A stretch of 64,000 bases of DNA from the NCBI RefSeq assembly GCF_040436365.1, contig NZ_AP026369.1:993501-1057500 (forward strand), in the 5' to 3' direction. The notes under the pieces are model-generated. The model was not told the origin of the DNA. It saw nothing but the letters and a program-made list of their open reading frames with translations, and ran no database searches. This stretch comes from Hydrogenimonas sp. SS33. Lineage in GTDB: Bacteria; Campylobacterota; Campylobacteria; Campylobacterales; Hydrogenimonadaceae. How positions within the stretch are numbered: the stretch's first letter is position 1; each line of letters opens with the position of its first letter. Shown here piece by piece: positions 1-6,270 of this stretch. A program made the position numbers and the translations under genes.

Positions 1-97
1 CGAACTCCTCGACGAGCTGCGGCGGCAGAAAGGCACCGCCATACTCGCCGAAGTAGCCCTTCTCGTCGGGCTGGGATTTGAGATATGTATGTTTCAT
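1..97 (-). CDS. trpB: Tryptophan synthase beta chain, N-terminus only (cut by window edge)
   Basis: Only the first 32 codons are present, read leftward from an ATG at 97 with an AAGGAG ribosome site seven bases upstream. The residues [14 protein letters not shown] match the conserved start of TrpB (YFGxFGGxFxPE), the PLP enzyme that joins indole and serine in the cytoplasm. The catalytic lysine and PLP site lie outside the window, so identity rests on this N-terminal signature alone. Confidence 0.75.
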   Translation of the reverse strand, partial: MKHTYLKSQPDEKGYFGEYGGAFLPPQLVEEF

Positions 98-155
98 GGA
101 GAACTCCTTGTAATGGGTGTGCAAAGAGTGTAGTAAGTTTCCTCGTAAAGAGCGG

Positions 156-365
156 TTAAATCAGGCCCAGATCCGCCAAAATGGGTTCGAGGCCGGCGAA
201 TTTCTCCACCAGGGTCTCCATGAGGGTGCCGAAGGCCTTGTCCTCTTCGTACCACTCTTCGATATGTGCCAGCGCGTTGTTTTTCTCCTCTTCGCTCAGC
301 TTGTCGGAGTTGCGGATCGCCTCTTTAAGTTGTTCCAGTTTCTCGTGATGTTTGTGATGGGGCAT
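156..365 (-). CDS. Small conserved helical protein of unknown function
   Basis: This 69-residue protein starts at an ATG preceded by AGAGGTG. It is charged, predicted helical and has no signal peptide or Cys pair. The N-terminus is His/Lys rich ([16 protein letters not shown]), followed by [26 protein letters not shown]. It lies between trpB and a cytochrome c gene, all leftward, with about 60 bases to each neighbour, so it may be separately expressed. I do not recognise a function. Confidence 0.6.
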   Translation of the reverse strand: MPHHKHHEKLEQLKEAIRNSDKLSEEEKNNALAHIEEWYEEDKAFGTLMETLVEKFAGLEPILADLGLI

Positions 366-427
366 CGTTCACCTCTTTTTTTTGTTTGAAGTCTACCTTT
401 TTTATAGTTAATGTATCATTTAGCCAC

Positions 428-763
428 CTACTTTTTCGTTACCATCCACTTCTTGAAGGGTTGCAGAGAGTCAATGAAGTCGGCGACATTTTCGATCTCT
501 TCGGGCGTCAGTATCAACGTCGGCATGGCATTGGCGCTGTAACCGAATTTTCTGTACTCCCGGCTCGGGTCCCGGACATAAGCCTTGATCTCTTTTTTGG
601 TACGGGTATAGGAGACGAGGTTGAAATCCCTTCCCAACCCGCCGGTCATATGAATACTGTGGCACTGGGCACAGTTGGCTTCGTAAACCGCTCTCCCCTT
701 TCCAACATCACCGAAAAGGAGGCTGACGATGGAGACAAGTGCAAAAACGATAATGGTTCTCAT
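428..763 (-). CDS. Periplasmic monohaem class I cytochrome c
   Basis: This 111-residue protein has an N-terminal signal peptide (hydrophobic residues 2-17), one CxxCH haem site (CAQCH, near residue 31) and a C-terminal Met in the SANAMPT segment that fits the axial-ligand position. The length is typical of small class I c-type cytochromes, which carry single electrons in the periplasm. The start ATG follows AAAGGA. A perfect FNR-type palindrome at 817-830 lies about 41 bases upstream of the start site predicted from a TAAAAT -10 element at 794-789, so expression is probably controlled by oxygen or NO through a Crp/Fnr regulator. A role as electron donor to the NO-reductase-like enzyme at 21.5-23.8 kb is my inference. 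Confidence 0.88.
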   Translation of the reverse strand: MRTIIVFALVSIVSLLFGDVGKGRAVYEANCAQCHSIHMTGGLGRDFNLVSYTRTKKEIKAYVRDPSREYRKFGYSANAMPTLILTPEEIENVADFIDSLQPFKKWMVTKK

Positions 764-788
764 TACAATCCTTTCAAATGGAGGCGCT

Positions 789-830
789 ATTTTATTTAAA
801 TAGGAGTAATTTTGTCTTGATTAAAATCAA
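789..830 (-). promoter_or_regulatory. FNR/NNR-type box and -10 element upstream of cytochrome c gene
   Basis: TTGATTAAAATCAA at 817-830 is a perfect Crp/Fnr-family palindrome (TTGAT-N4-ATCAA). A TAAAAT -10 hexamer on the minus strand at 794-789 places the start site near 782, which puts the box centre (823.5) at about -41, the class II activator position. A second related box drives the haem-copper genes at 21.4 kb. Confidence 0.7.
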
Positions 831-855
831 AGAAAGGAAGATAGTCGTGAATAAT

Positions 856-870
856 ATTGTTTACAACAAT
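856..870. promoter_or_regulatory. 15 bp inverted repeat, possible operator upstream of mscS-like gene
   Basis: ATTGTTTACAACAAT is a perfect 6-3-6 inverted repeat 50 bases before the mechanosensitive-channel start. A weaker CGAT/ATCG repeat follows at about 874-889. It could be an operator for either divergent gene. I do not recognise the family that would bind it. Confidence 0.35.
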
Positions 871-919
871 AAATCGATAAAATAATCGAAATTTGTTCGG
901 ATACCAAAGGAAAACGCCC

Positions 920-1972
920 ATGGAATTTTTCCACAAAACTTTCTACGGCAACACCGTTTTGGAGTGGAGCCTCGCCGCGGCGGGGATCATCCTCTCCTTC
1001 ATCGTGGCCAAAATGGTCTACTGGCTCATCAGCCGCTTCGTCAAGAAACTGACGAAACGCACCGCCAACCGTTTCGACGACATTCTCGTGGATATGATGG
1101 AGGAGCCGGTCGTCTTCGTACTCATCATCACCGGCATCTGGTACTCGCTTCATACCCTGACGTTGAGTGCCGCCATGGAAGCGGTCCTCTCCAAAGCCTA
1201 CTACGTCCTCATCATCGTCGCCGTGGCGTGGCTCATCACCCGGCTTTCGGACGCCATCATCGAAACCTACCTGGTCCCCTACGTCCGCAAGACCGAAGGG
1301 AAGCTGGACGACCAGCTGCTGCCCATCATCCGCAAGGGGATCAAACTCTCGGTCTGGGCCATTGCCATCATCGTCGCCCTGGACAATGCGGGCTACGACG
1401 TCAAAGCGGTTCTGGCCAGCCTGGGTATCGGCGGCCTGGCGCTGGCACTGGCCGCAAAGGATACGGTGGCCAACCTCTTCGGCAGTTTCACCATTTTCGT
1501 CGACAAACCCTTCGTCGTGGGAGACCGCATCAAAGTCAAAGGGTACGACGGTTTCGTGCGGGAAGTGGGCATTCGCAGCACGCGCCTGCAGACGCTGGAC
1601 GGGCGGACGGTCACCATCCCCAACCAGTTCGTCGCCAACGAAAGCATCGTCAACGTCAGCAGCGAGCCGAGCCGGAAAATCACGATGGATATCGGCCTGA
1701 CCTACGACACGGCACCCGAAAAGATGGAGGAAGCGATGGCGATCCTACGCGAGATCGCCGCCTCCCACCCCGACACGGAAGAGACCATCGTCACCGCTTT
1801 CACCGAATTCAAAGACTCCTCCCTCAACATCCGTTTCATCTACTACATCAGGAAGGGAGCGTCGGTTTTCGGCACCCAGAATGCCGTAAACATGGAGATT
1901 TTGAAGCGGTTCAACGAGAAAGGCCTCGAGTTCGCCTTCCCGACCCAGACCGTCTACCACAAACCCCTCTAA
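920..1972 (+). CDS. MscS-family small-conductance mechanosensitive channel
   Basis: This 350-residue inner-membrane protein should open under membrane tension to release solutes. Several N-terminal membrane spans lead to the pore-lining helix and beta domain signature (LASLGIGGLALALAAKDTVANL, then VGDRIKVKGYDGFVREVGIRST), the standard MscS core. I chose the ATG at 920 because AAAGG lies nine bases upstream; the in-frame TTG at 893 has no such site. The gene ends convergently on arsB, with stop codons overlapping by three bases at 1969-1972, so no separate terminator fits between them. Confidence 0.9.
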   Translation: MEFFHKTFYGNTVLEWSLAAAGIILSFIVAKMVYWLISRFVKKLTKRTANRFDDILVDMMEEPVVFVLIITGIWYSLHTLTLSAAMEAVLSKAYYVLIIVAVAWLITRLSDAIIETYLVPYVRKTEGKLDDQLLPIIRKGIKLSVWAIAIIVALDNAGYDVKAVLASLGIGGLALALAAKDTVANLFGSFTIFVDKPFVVGDRIKVKGYDGFVREVGIRSTRLQTLDGRTVTIPNQFVANESIVNVSSEPSRKITMDIGLTYDTAPEKMEEAMAILREIAASHPDTEETIVTAFTEFKDSSLNIRFIYYIRKGASVFGTQNAVNMEILKRFNEKGLEFAFPTQTVYHKPL

Positions 1973-3231
1973 AAAAGGCCCACCAGCGCCGCCAGCAGGA
2001 CCGGCGGCGTGACGAGCATCCCCACTTTCATATACTCCCCCCAGCCGATGTGCACCCCTTTTCTGTCTAGCACATGGAGCCAAAGCAGCGTGGCCAGCGA
2101 GCCGATGGGGGTCATCTTGGGCCCCAGGTTGGCGCCGAGAATATTCGCGTAGGCGAGCACTTCATGGCCATTAAAGCCCACATGGTCGATGGCGATGTCC
2201 ATGATCATGATGGTGGGCATGTTGTTCATCACCGCGCTCATGACGGCGGAGATGAAGCCGGTACCGATGACGGCCGTTTCATGTCCCCGGGCCAGCAGCG
2301 CCTCGATCCATGACGCCACTTCGTGGGTGAGCCCCGCGTTTTTGAGGCCGAAAACAACCACATAGAGGCCGATGGAAAACCAGACCACCTGCCAGGGCGC
2401 GGTCTTGACGGTCATAATGGGCTTGGCGGCCTTGTGCTTCGCGGCGATGGCCAGAAAGAGCAGCGCCCCACCCAGGGCGAAAAAGGAGACCGGCACGTGG
2501 TAGAGGTCGCCGATGAAGTAGCCGGCCAGCAGGAGCCCCAGAAACCACCAGCTTATCCTGAACATCTTCTCGTTTCGAATGACGCTTCTGGCTTCGGGGA
2601 GGACCGAAATATCGACGGTTCCAGGGATGGAGCGGCGGAAAACGAGCCAGAGGACGGCAATGGAGGCGGCGATGGAGAAGAGATTGGGCACAAACATGGT
2701 CTTCATGTACTCCCAGAAGCCGATGTGGAAATAGTCGGCGGTGACGATGTTGGTGAGGTTGGAGATGACCAGGGGGTTGGAGGCGCTGTCGCCGATGAAG
2801 CCGCCCGCCATTAGGAAGGCGAAGATCGCCTTTTTGTCCATCTTCAGATAGCGCATCTTCGCCAGCAATATCGGGGTGAGGATCAACGCCGCCCCGTCGT
2901 TGGCGAAGAAGGCGGCCACCAAAGCGCCCAGCAGCAGAATGTTGACGAACATCCGGGGGCCGCTGCCGCGGCTGAGTCTTGTCATCTTCACCGCCGCCCA
3001 CTCGAAGAAGCCGATCTCATCCAGCACCATCGAGAGCAGAATGATGCCGATGAACGCCAGCGTGGCGTCCCAGACGATTTCTGTCACCTCCACCACGTCA
3101 TGCCAGGAGACGACCCCCAGCAGCAGCGCGGCTACGGCACCGAGCACCGCCGTCGTACCGATTGGCAACCCTCTGGGCTGCCAAATCACCAGCACCAGTG
3201 TCACCAGAAAGATCGAAACGGCCAAAATCAT
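1969..3231 (-). CDS. arsB: ArsB-family arsenite efflux permease
   Basis: This 420-residue inner-membrane protein has about 11-12 predicted spans and the length usual for ArsB, which expels arsenite/antimonite using the proton motive force. ArsB/NhaD features include FFANDGAALILTPI near residue 100, the GDSASNPLVISNLTN segment and the C-terminal ANILGANLGPKMTPIGSLAT. The ATG at 3231 overlaps the stop of the upstream permease gene as ATGA, indicating translational coupling; the open frame extends further upstream only as an out-of-context extension inside that gene. It is the last gene of the arsenic operon. Confidence 0.92.
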   Translation of the reverse strand: MILAVSIFLVTLVLVIWQPRGLPIGTTAVLGAVAALLLGVVSWHDVVEVTEIVWDATLAFIGIILLSMVLDEIGFFEWAAVKMTRLSRGSGPRMFVNILLLGALVAAFFANDGAALILTPILLAKMRYLKMDKKAIFAFLMAGGFIGDSASNPLVISNLTNIVTADYFHIGFWEYMKTMFVPNLFSIAASIAVLWLVFRRSIPGTVDISVLPEARSVIRNEKMFRISWWFLGLLLAGYFIGDLYHVPVSFFALGGALLFLAIAAKHKAAKPIMTVKTAPWQVVWFSIGLYVVVFGLKNAGLTHEVASWIEALLARGHETAVIGTGFISAVMSAVMNNMPTIMIMDIAIDHVGFNGHEVLAYANILGANLGPKMTPIGSLATLLWLHVLDRKGVHIGWGEYMKVGMLVTPPVLLAALVGLF

Positions 3232-4187
3232 GCGAGAATCCCGTTGAAAAGATAGCCGATGGCCATAATGCCCGCCGCCACCGTGCCGAAGAAGATGGCG
3301 ATGAGCTTCATTGAGAGAATCTTTTTCAAAATCATCGCCTCGGGCAGGCTCAGCGCCGTAATGGCCATCATGAACGAAAGCGCCGTGCCCATCAGCATCC
3401 CCTTTTCGGTCAGCACTTCGATCAGCGGCATGACCCCCGCGGCGTTGGAGTACATGGGAACTCCCAGGATCGTCGCCAGGGGGACGGCGTACCAGGCGTC
3501 GCCGCCGGCGTATCTGACGATGAGATCGGCGGGGACGTAGCCGTGGATCCAGGCGCCGATGCCCACCCCGGCCAACACATAGAGGCCCACCTTTTTCAAA
3601 ATCTCCACCGTGTACTCCCACGCCTCTTTCAGCCGCTTTGAGACGGGGATCTTCACCTCTTCGATCTCATGGGGCTGCATGGGCGGCGGCTTGATGAGCA
3701 CCTCCTCCTCCAAATCGAGCCGGTCGATGACGATACCGGCGACGATGGCCACCAGCAGGCCGAAACCGATATAGAGCGCCGTCACTTTCCAGCCAAAGAG
3801 GGTGAATAGCATGGCGATGGCGATCTCGTTGTTCATCGGGGCGCTGACCAGGTAGCTGAAGGTCACTCCAAGTGGGATGCGCGCCTGCAGAAAGCCCAGA
3901 AAGAGCGGAATCGCCGAACAGGAGCAAAACGGTGTGATGATGCCAAAGAGCGCCGCCGCCACATAGCCCGTCATCGGATGCTTGTTCGCCAGCCAGTCGC
4001 GCACCTTCTCCACCGGAAAATAGCTGCGCACAAAGGTGACGAGAAAGATGATGACCGTCAGCAGCAGCAAAATCTTTACCGTGTCGAAGAGGAAGAAGTC
4101 GAGGGCGCTTCCCGCCGCGGCGTGGGGGTCGAGCCCCAGCGTGCCGTAGACGAAACGGTCTACGATGTGTTGCCACCAGCCGAACAC
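3228..4187 (-). CDS. ArsP/YraQ-type permease (COG0701) of the ars operon
   Basis: This 319-residue membrane protein belongs to the predicted permease family that includes ArsP, an exporter of organic or trivalent arsenicals. The diagnostic TPFCSCSAIPLFLGFLQA near residue 85 carries the paired cysteines, and SAPMNNEIAIAM follows. A cytoplasmic loop (residues about 160-200) separates two membrane bundles. The start codon sits directly after the [2Fe-2S] protein gene with no gap, and the stop overlaps arsB. The substrate is inferred from the operon; the family also contains members without known substrates. Confidence 0.82.
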   Translation of the reverse strand: MFGWWQHIVDRFVYGTLGLDPHAAAGSALDFFLFDTVKILLLLTVIIFLVTFVRSYFPVEKVRDWLANKHPMTGYVAAALFGIITPFCSCSAIPLFLGFLQARIPLGVTFSYLVSAPMNNEIAIAMLFTLFGWKVTALYIGFGLLVAIVAGIVIDRLDLEEEVLIKPPPMQPHEIEEVKIPVSKRLKEAWEYTVEILKKVGLYVLAGVGIGAWIHGYVPADLIVRYAGGDAWYAVPLATILGVPMYSNAAGVMPLIEVLTEKGMLMGTALSFMMAITALSLPEAMILKKILSMKLIAIFFGTVAAGIMAIGYLFNGILA

Positions 4188-4553
4188 TCAGGCTCCCTTT
4201 TCGACCAGGGCGATGAGCTGGCGAATCTCTTTGGAGCAGCAGCGCCCGTTGGGGTTCTTTTCGGCACATTCGCTGCCCGTGCAGGCGCCGGTTTGCTCTT
4301 TCACGGCTTTCAGGTCCGACGCCCCTTCACGGATGGCTTCGACGATCGTCTTTTTGTCCACCCCGATGCAGTAGCAGATGAGATCGTCGTCATCCAGGGT
4401 CGTGACATCAAATTTTTTTGTGATGCAACGCAGAGGCAAAGCCCCTGCGTTGGCGGGGACTGGCCGTCCCCTGCACCCCCCTAAAGCTTCGAAATCATAG
4501 ATTTCGAGAGAGCCTTCCGTCGTAGCGGAAGGCTCGTTCTTAAAGAAACGCAC
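4188..4553 (-). CDS. BFD-like [2Fe-2S] protein with repeat-derived N-terminus
   Basis: Residues about 55-115 form a Bfd-type [2Fe-2S] domain: LICYCIGVDKKTIVEAI supplies CxC and CTGSECAEKNPNGRCC supplies the later cysteines. Such domains pass electrons or sense redox state in the cytoplasm. As written it starts at GTG 4553, overlapping the thioredoxin gene stop by one base. The first ~40 codons are translated from the hairpin repeat at 4426-4535, so this N-terminus is probably not ancestral. An in-frame TTG at 4439, just after an AGGGG, would give an 83-residue protein that begins beyond most of the repeat. The domain call is firm; the start is not. Confidence 0.72.
   Translation of the reverse strand: MRFFKNEPSATTEGSLEIYDFEALGGCRGRPVPANAGALPLRCITKKFDVTTLDDDDLICYCIGVDKKTIVEAIREGASDLKAVKEQTGACTGSECAEKNPNGRCCSKEIRQLIALVEKGA
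4426..4535 (-). repeat. Multi-hairpin dispersed repeat, copy 1 (inside an open frame)
   Basis: Four successive inverted repeats are visible: 4510-4519/4526-4535 (GAGCCTTCCG stem), 4489-4496/4500-4507 (TCGAAATC stem), 4455-4460/4466-4471 (GGGGAC stem) and 4426-4433/4445-4452 (CAACGCAG stem). The two central hairpins and the linker between them match copy 2 at 4821-4930; the two outer stems have different bases but keep pairing. It lies in the 5' part of the [2Fe-2S] protein gene. Confidence 0.75.
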
Positions 4554-4792
4554 TACCCGGCCTTTTGGATCAGCTGGGCGATCTCATCGGGCGTGAGCAC
4601 CTTGCCCACACTGACCACCTTGCCGTCGATCACCAGGCCCGGCGTGCTCATGACGCCGTACTGCATGATTTCGGTGATATCCTCCACCTTCTTCACTTCC
4701 GCGAATTTTCCCGTTTTTCCCAGCGCCGCCATCACATTCTGCTCGAGAGTTTTGCATTTGGCGCATCCGGTGCCCAGAATTTCGATCTTCAT
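4553..4792 (-). CDS. Small redox-active thioredoxin-like protein of the ars operon
   Basis: This 79-residue protein starts at the ATG at 4792 behind a strong GGAGGAGAG site. It has a thioredoxin/glutaredoxin fold signature: MKIEILGTGCAKCKTLEQNV gives the CxxC pair (CAKC, residues 10-13), and STPGLVIDGKVVSVGKVLT is the cis-Pro region. The family (small thioredoxin-like, 'redox-active disulfide protein 2') is common beside the permease found here. In this operon it most likely regenerates ArsC or supports the permease; that role is inferred. Confidence 0.85.
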   Translation of the reverse strand: MKIEILGTGCAKCKTLEQNVMAALGKTGKFAEVKKVEDITEIMQYGVMSTPGLVIDGKVVSVGKVLTPDEIAQLIQKAG

Positions 4793-4820
4793 TTCTCTCC
4801 TCCTGTACAATTATTTACGC

Positions 4821-4930
4821 AAAGCTTGAGCGAAGCCCAAGCTTTGGCGGGGACTGACCGTCCCCTGCACCCCCCCTAAAGCTTCGAAATCAAAGATTTC
4901 GAGAGGACGTTACGCTTTTTGCGTAATGTC
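4821..4930 (-). repeat. Multi-hairpin dispersed repeat, copy 2 (between arsC and thioredoxin gene)
   Basis: It has the same order of four hairpins as copy 1: 4906-4915/4921-4930 (GACGTTACGC with GCGTAATGTC), 4884-4891/4895-4902 (TCGAAATC stem), 4849-4854/4860-4865 (GGGGAC stem) and 4821-4828/4838-4845 (AAAGCTTG stem). The first hairpin overlaps the arsC 3' end and provides its stop codon. It fills nearly all of the arsC-thioredoxin gap, so it must be part of the ars mRNA. Confidence 0.78.
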
Positions 4931-5338
4931 AGCCGTCAATTCTTTTTCGATGACCGGCAGAAGCTCTTTTTTAATCTTCTCTTTCGTCTCCACGAAAGCT
5001 TCGTAGGGCTTCCCGTCGGGGTCTTCGAAACCCACATGAATCGTTTTGACCCCGCCGGGGAACATGGGGCAGCTCTCCCTGGCATTGTCACAGACCGTCA
5101 CCACCAGGTCGAAGGGGCCCTCTTTCATCACTTCGTCGATGGTTTTGGAGTGGTAGCGCGCCTTCCACGCCCCCTCCTCTTCCAGAACCTTTTTGACATT
5201 GGGATTGACCCGCCCGCCGGGGTTGCTGCCGGCGCTATAGGCCTGTATGCCCTCTTTTGCGAGATATTGGTTCACCAACGCCTCCCCGATAATGGAGCGG
5301 CAGCTGTTGCCGGTACAGAGAATCAACACTTTTTTCAT
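4910..5338 (-). CDS. arsC: Arsenate reductase, thioredoxin-coupled (LMW-phosphatase fold)
   Basis: This 142-residue cytoplasmic enzyme reduces arsenate to arsenite for ArsB export. The P-loop CTGNSCRS starts at Cys8, and VTVCDNARESCPMFPG supplies the two further redox cysteines of the thioredoxin-dependent class. Asp in FEDPDG is the usual general acid. The ATG overlaps the arsR stop as ATGA. The last residues (ADITQKA) and the TAA stop are encoded by the first hairpin of repeat copy 2, so the C-terminal tail has probably been rewritten by the repeat without harming the core. Confidence 0.95.
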   Translation of the reverse strand: MKKVLILCTGNSCRSIIGEALVNQYLAKEGIQAYSAGSNPGGRVNPNVKKVLEEEGAWKARYHSKTIDEVMKEGPFDLVVTVCDNARESCPMFPGGVKTIHVGFEDPDGKPYEAFVETKEKIKKELLPVIEKELTADITQKA

Positions 5339-5673
5339 CGTTTACATACTCCTGATTGTCGTTTGAGCGGGGGCAGATCCAACGGAAGCGTCCCGATCTC
5401 CTCCAGCGCCGCGGCGCGGAAGCGGTCCATCGGGGAGCGGATGGCATAATAGACCCATCTGCCCTCCCGTCTGGCCGTCACGAAACCCGCCTCTTTGAGA
5501 ATTTTCATATGACGCGAAAGCCGCGACTGGATCATCCCCGTCGACGCTTCCAGGTCGCAGATGCAAAGCGGCCCGTGCAGCAGCAGCAGTTTGAGAATCT
5601 TTACCCGGGTTTCGTCGTAAAGGGCACCGGCGGTTTTGAGAAAATCCTCCAGCGCCGCCTCATTACCAGCCAT
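5335..5673 (-). CDS. arsR: ArsR-family arsenite-responsive repressor
   Basis: A winged-helix repressor with the metal-site motif LCICDL and recognition helix QSRLSRHMKILKEAGFV. ArsR dimers leave DNA when As(III) binds the cysteines. I chose the ATG at 5673 (112 residues, the family length) because TGGAG lies six bases upstream; an in-frame ATG at 5685 is also downstream of the predicted start site and cannot be excluded, while the TTG at 5727 lies upstream of it. It is the first gene of arsR-arsC-thioredoxin-[2Fe-2S]-permease-arsB, with its stop overlapping the arsC start. Confidence 0.92.
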   Translation of the reverse strand: MAGNEAALEDFLKTAGALYDETRVKILKLLLLHGPLCICDLEASTGMIQSRLSRHMKILKEAGFVTARREGRWVYYAIRSPMDRFRAAALEEIGTLPLDLPPLKRQSGVCKR

Positions 5674-5706
5674 CTTTCGCTCCATCACTTTCGTTTCTTC
5701 GGAAGG

Positions 5707-5735
5707 ATTGTAGCGGGAAAAGAACAATATATCAA
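5707..5735 (-). promoter_or_regulatory. Sigma-70 promoter of the ars operon
   Basis: On the minus strand, TTGATA (5735-5730) and TACAAT (5712-5707) are separated by exactly 17 bases. The predicted start site near 5700 lies just upstream of both candidate arsR start codons. Confidence 0.75.
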
Positions 5736-5748
5736 GTTTTATTGATAT
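5729..5748. promoter_or_regulatory. ArsR operator (7-6-7 inverted repeat)
   Basis: ATATCAA-N6-TTGATAT is a perfect inverted repeat that overlaps the -35 hexamer of the ars promoter. Its size and AT-rich arms match ArsR/SmtB-family operators. Binding here would block RNA polymerase, giving arsenite-inducible autoregulation. Confidence 0.75.
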
Positions 5749-5754
5749 GTTTCA

Positions 5755-5779
5755 CGGCAAAACGGGGAGAAAAACCCCG
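5755..5779 (-). terminator. Intrinsic terminator after ArsC-like gene
   Basis: On the minus strand a CGGGG/CCCCG stem with a seven-base T-rich loop is followed by TTTT. It starts right after the stop of the 5781-6194 gene and ends before the ars operator, separating the two transcription units. Confidence 0.6.
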
Positions 5780-5780
5780 G

Positions 5781-6194
5781 TCACGCTTCGCACAGCTCTT
5801 CCCGGATGCGGGGAATCAGAAGGTTTTTCATCTGGTGCAACTCCCGCACGTAGGCTTCAATGGGTTTGCCTTCGGGGTCTTCGAAGGCGATGTGCATCTC
5901 CTTTTTGGCGCCCGGTAGTGTCGGGTAGATGCCCTTGACATTGTCGCACACGGTGACGACCAGGTCATAGCCGCTCTTTGGCAGCGCATCGAGACCTTTG
6001 GATTCCAGGTGCTCCGTTTCGATACCCTCTTCCGCCAACACCATGACGGTTTCACGGTCAATCGTCCCTTTGGGCTCAACGCCCGCGCTGTCGGCATGGA
6101 GGTCGCAGACCCTGCCCAGATAGTGGTTGATGAGTGCTTCGGCCATAATGGAGCGCGCCGCATTGCCTGTATCGATGACGAGTACTCTTTTCAT
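5781..6194 (-). CDS. ArsC/LMW-phosphatase homologue lacking the catalytic cysteine
   Basis: This 137-residue protein is clearly homologous to the neighbouring ArsC along its length: same fold blocks, VVTVCDN, AFEDPEGKPIEAYV. The P-loop reads DTGNAARS instead of CTGNSCRS, so the nucleophilic Cys8 is Asp and the second P-loop Cys is Ala. The later ESCP cysteine is also gone (GIYP); only the Cys of VCDN remains. It cannot perform the known ArsC chemistry. It may bind oxyanions or act as a regulatory partner; that is speculation. It has its own terminator and lies divergent from the iron exporter. Confidence 0.85.
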   Translation of the reverse strand: MKRVLVIDTGNAARSIMAEALINHYLGRVCDLHADSAGVEPKGTIDRETVMVLAEEGIETEHLESKGLDALPKSGYDLVVTVCDNVKGIYPTLPGAKKEMHIAFEDPEGKPIEAYVRELHQMKNLLIPRIREELCEA

Positions 6195-6270
6195 GATGTT
6201 CCTTGAAGTGTGGTCACGCTTTTCTGTATCATAACCGCAAACGGGTGAAGTCCAAATAAAAGGATGGCGA

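Noticed and set aside
3232-3621. N-terminal extension of arsB to an upstream start
   Set aside because: The extra ~130 residues are Arg/His-rich and overlap the permease gene in another frame; the ATGA overlap at 3228-3231 gives a normal-length ArsB.
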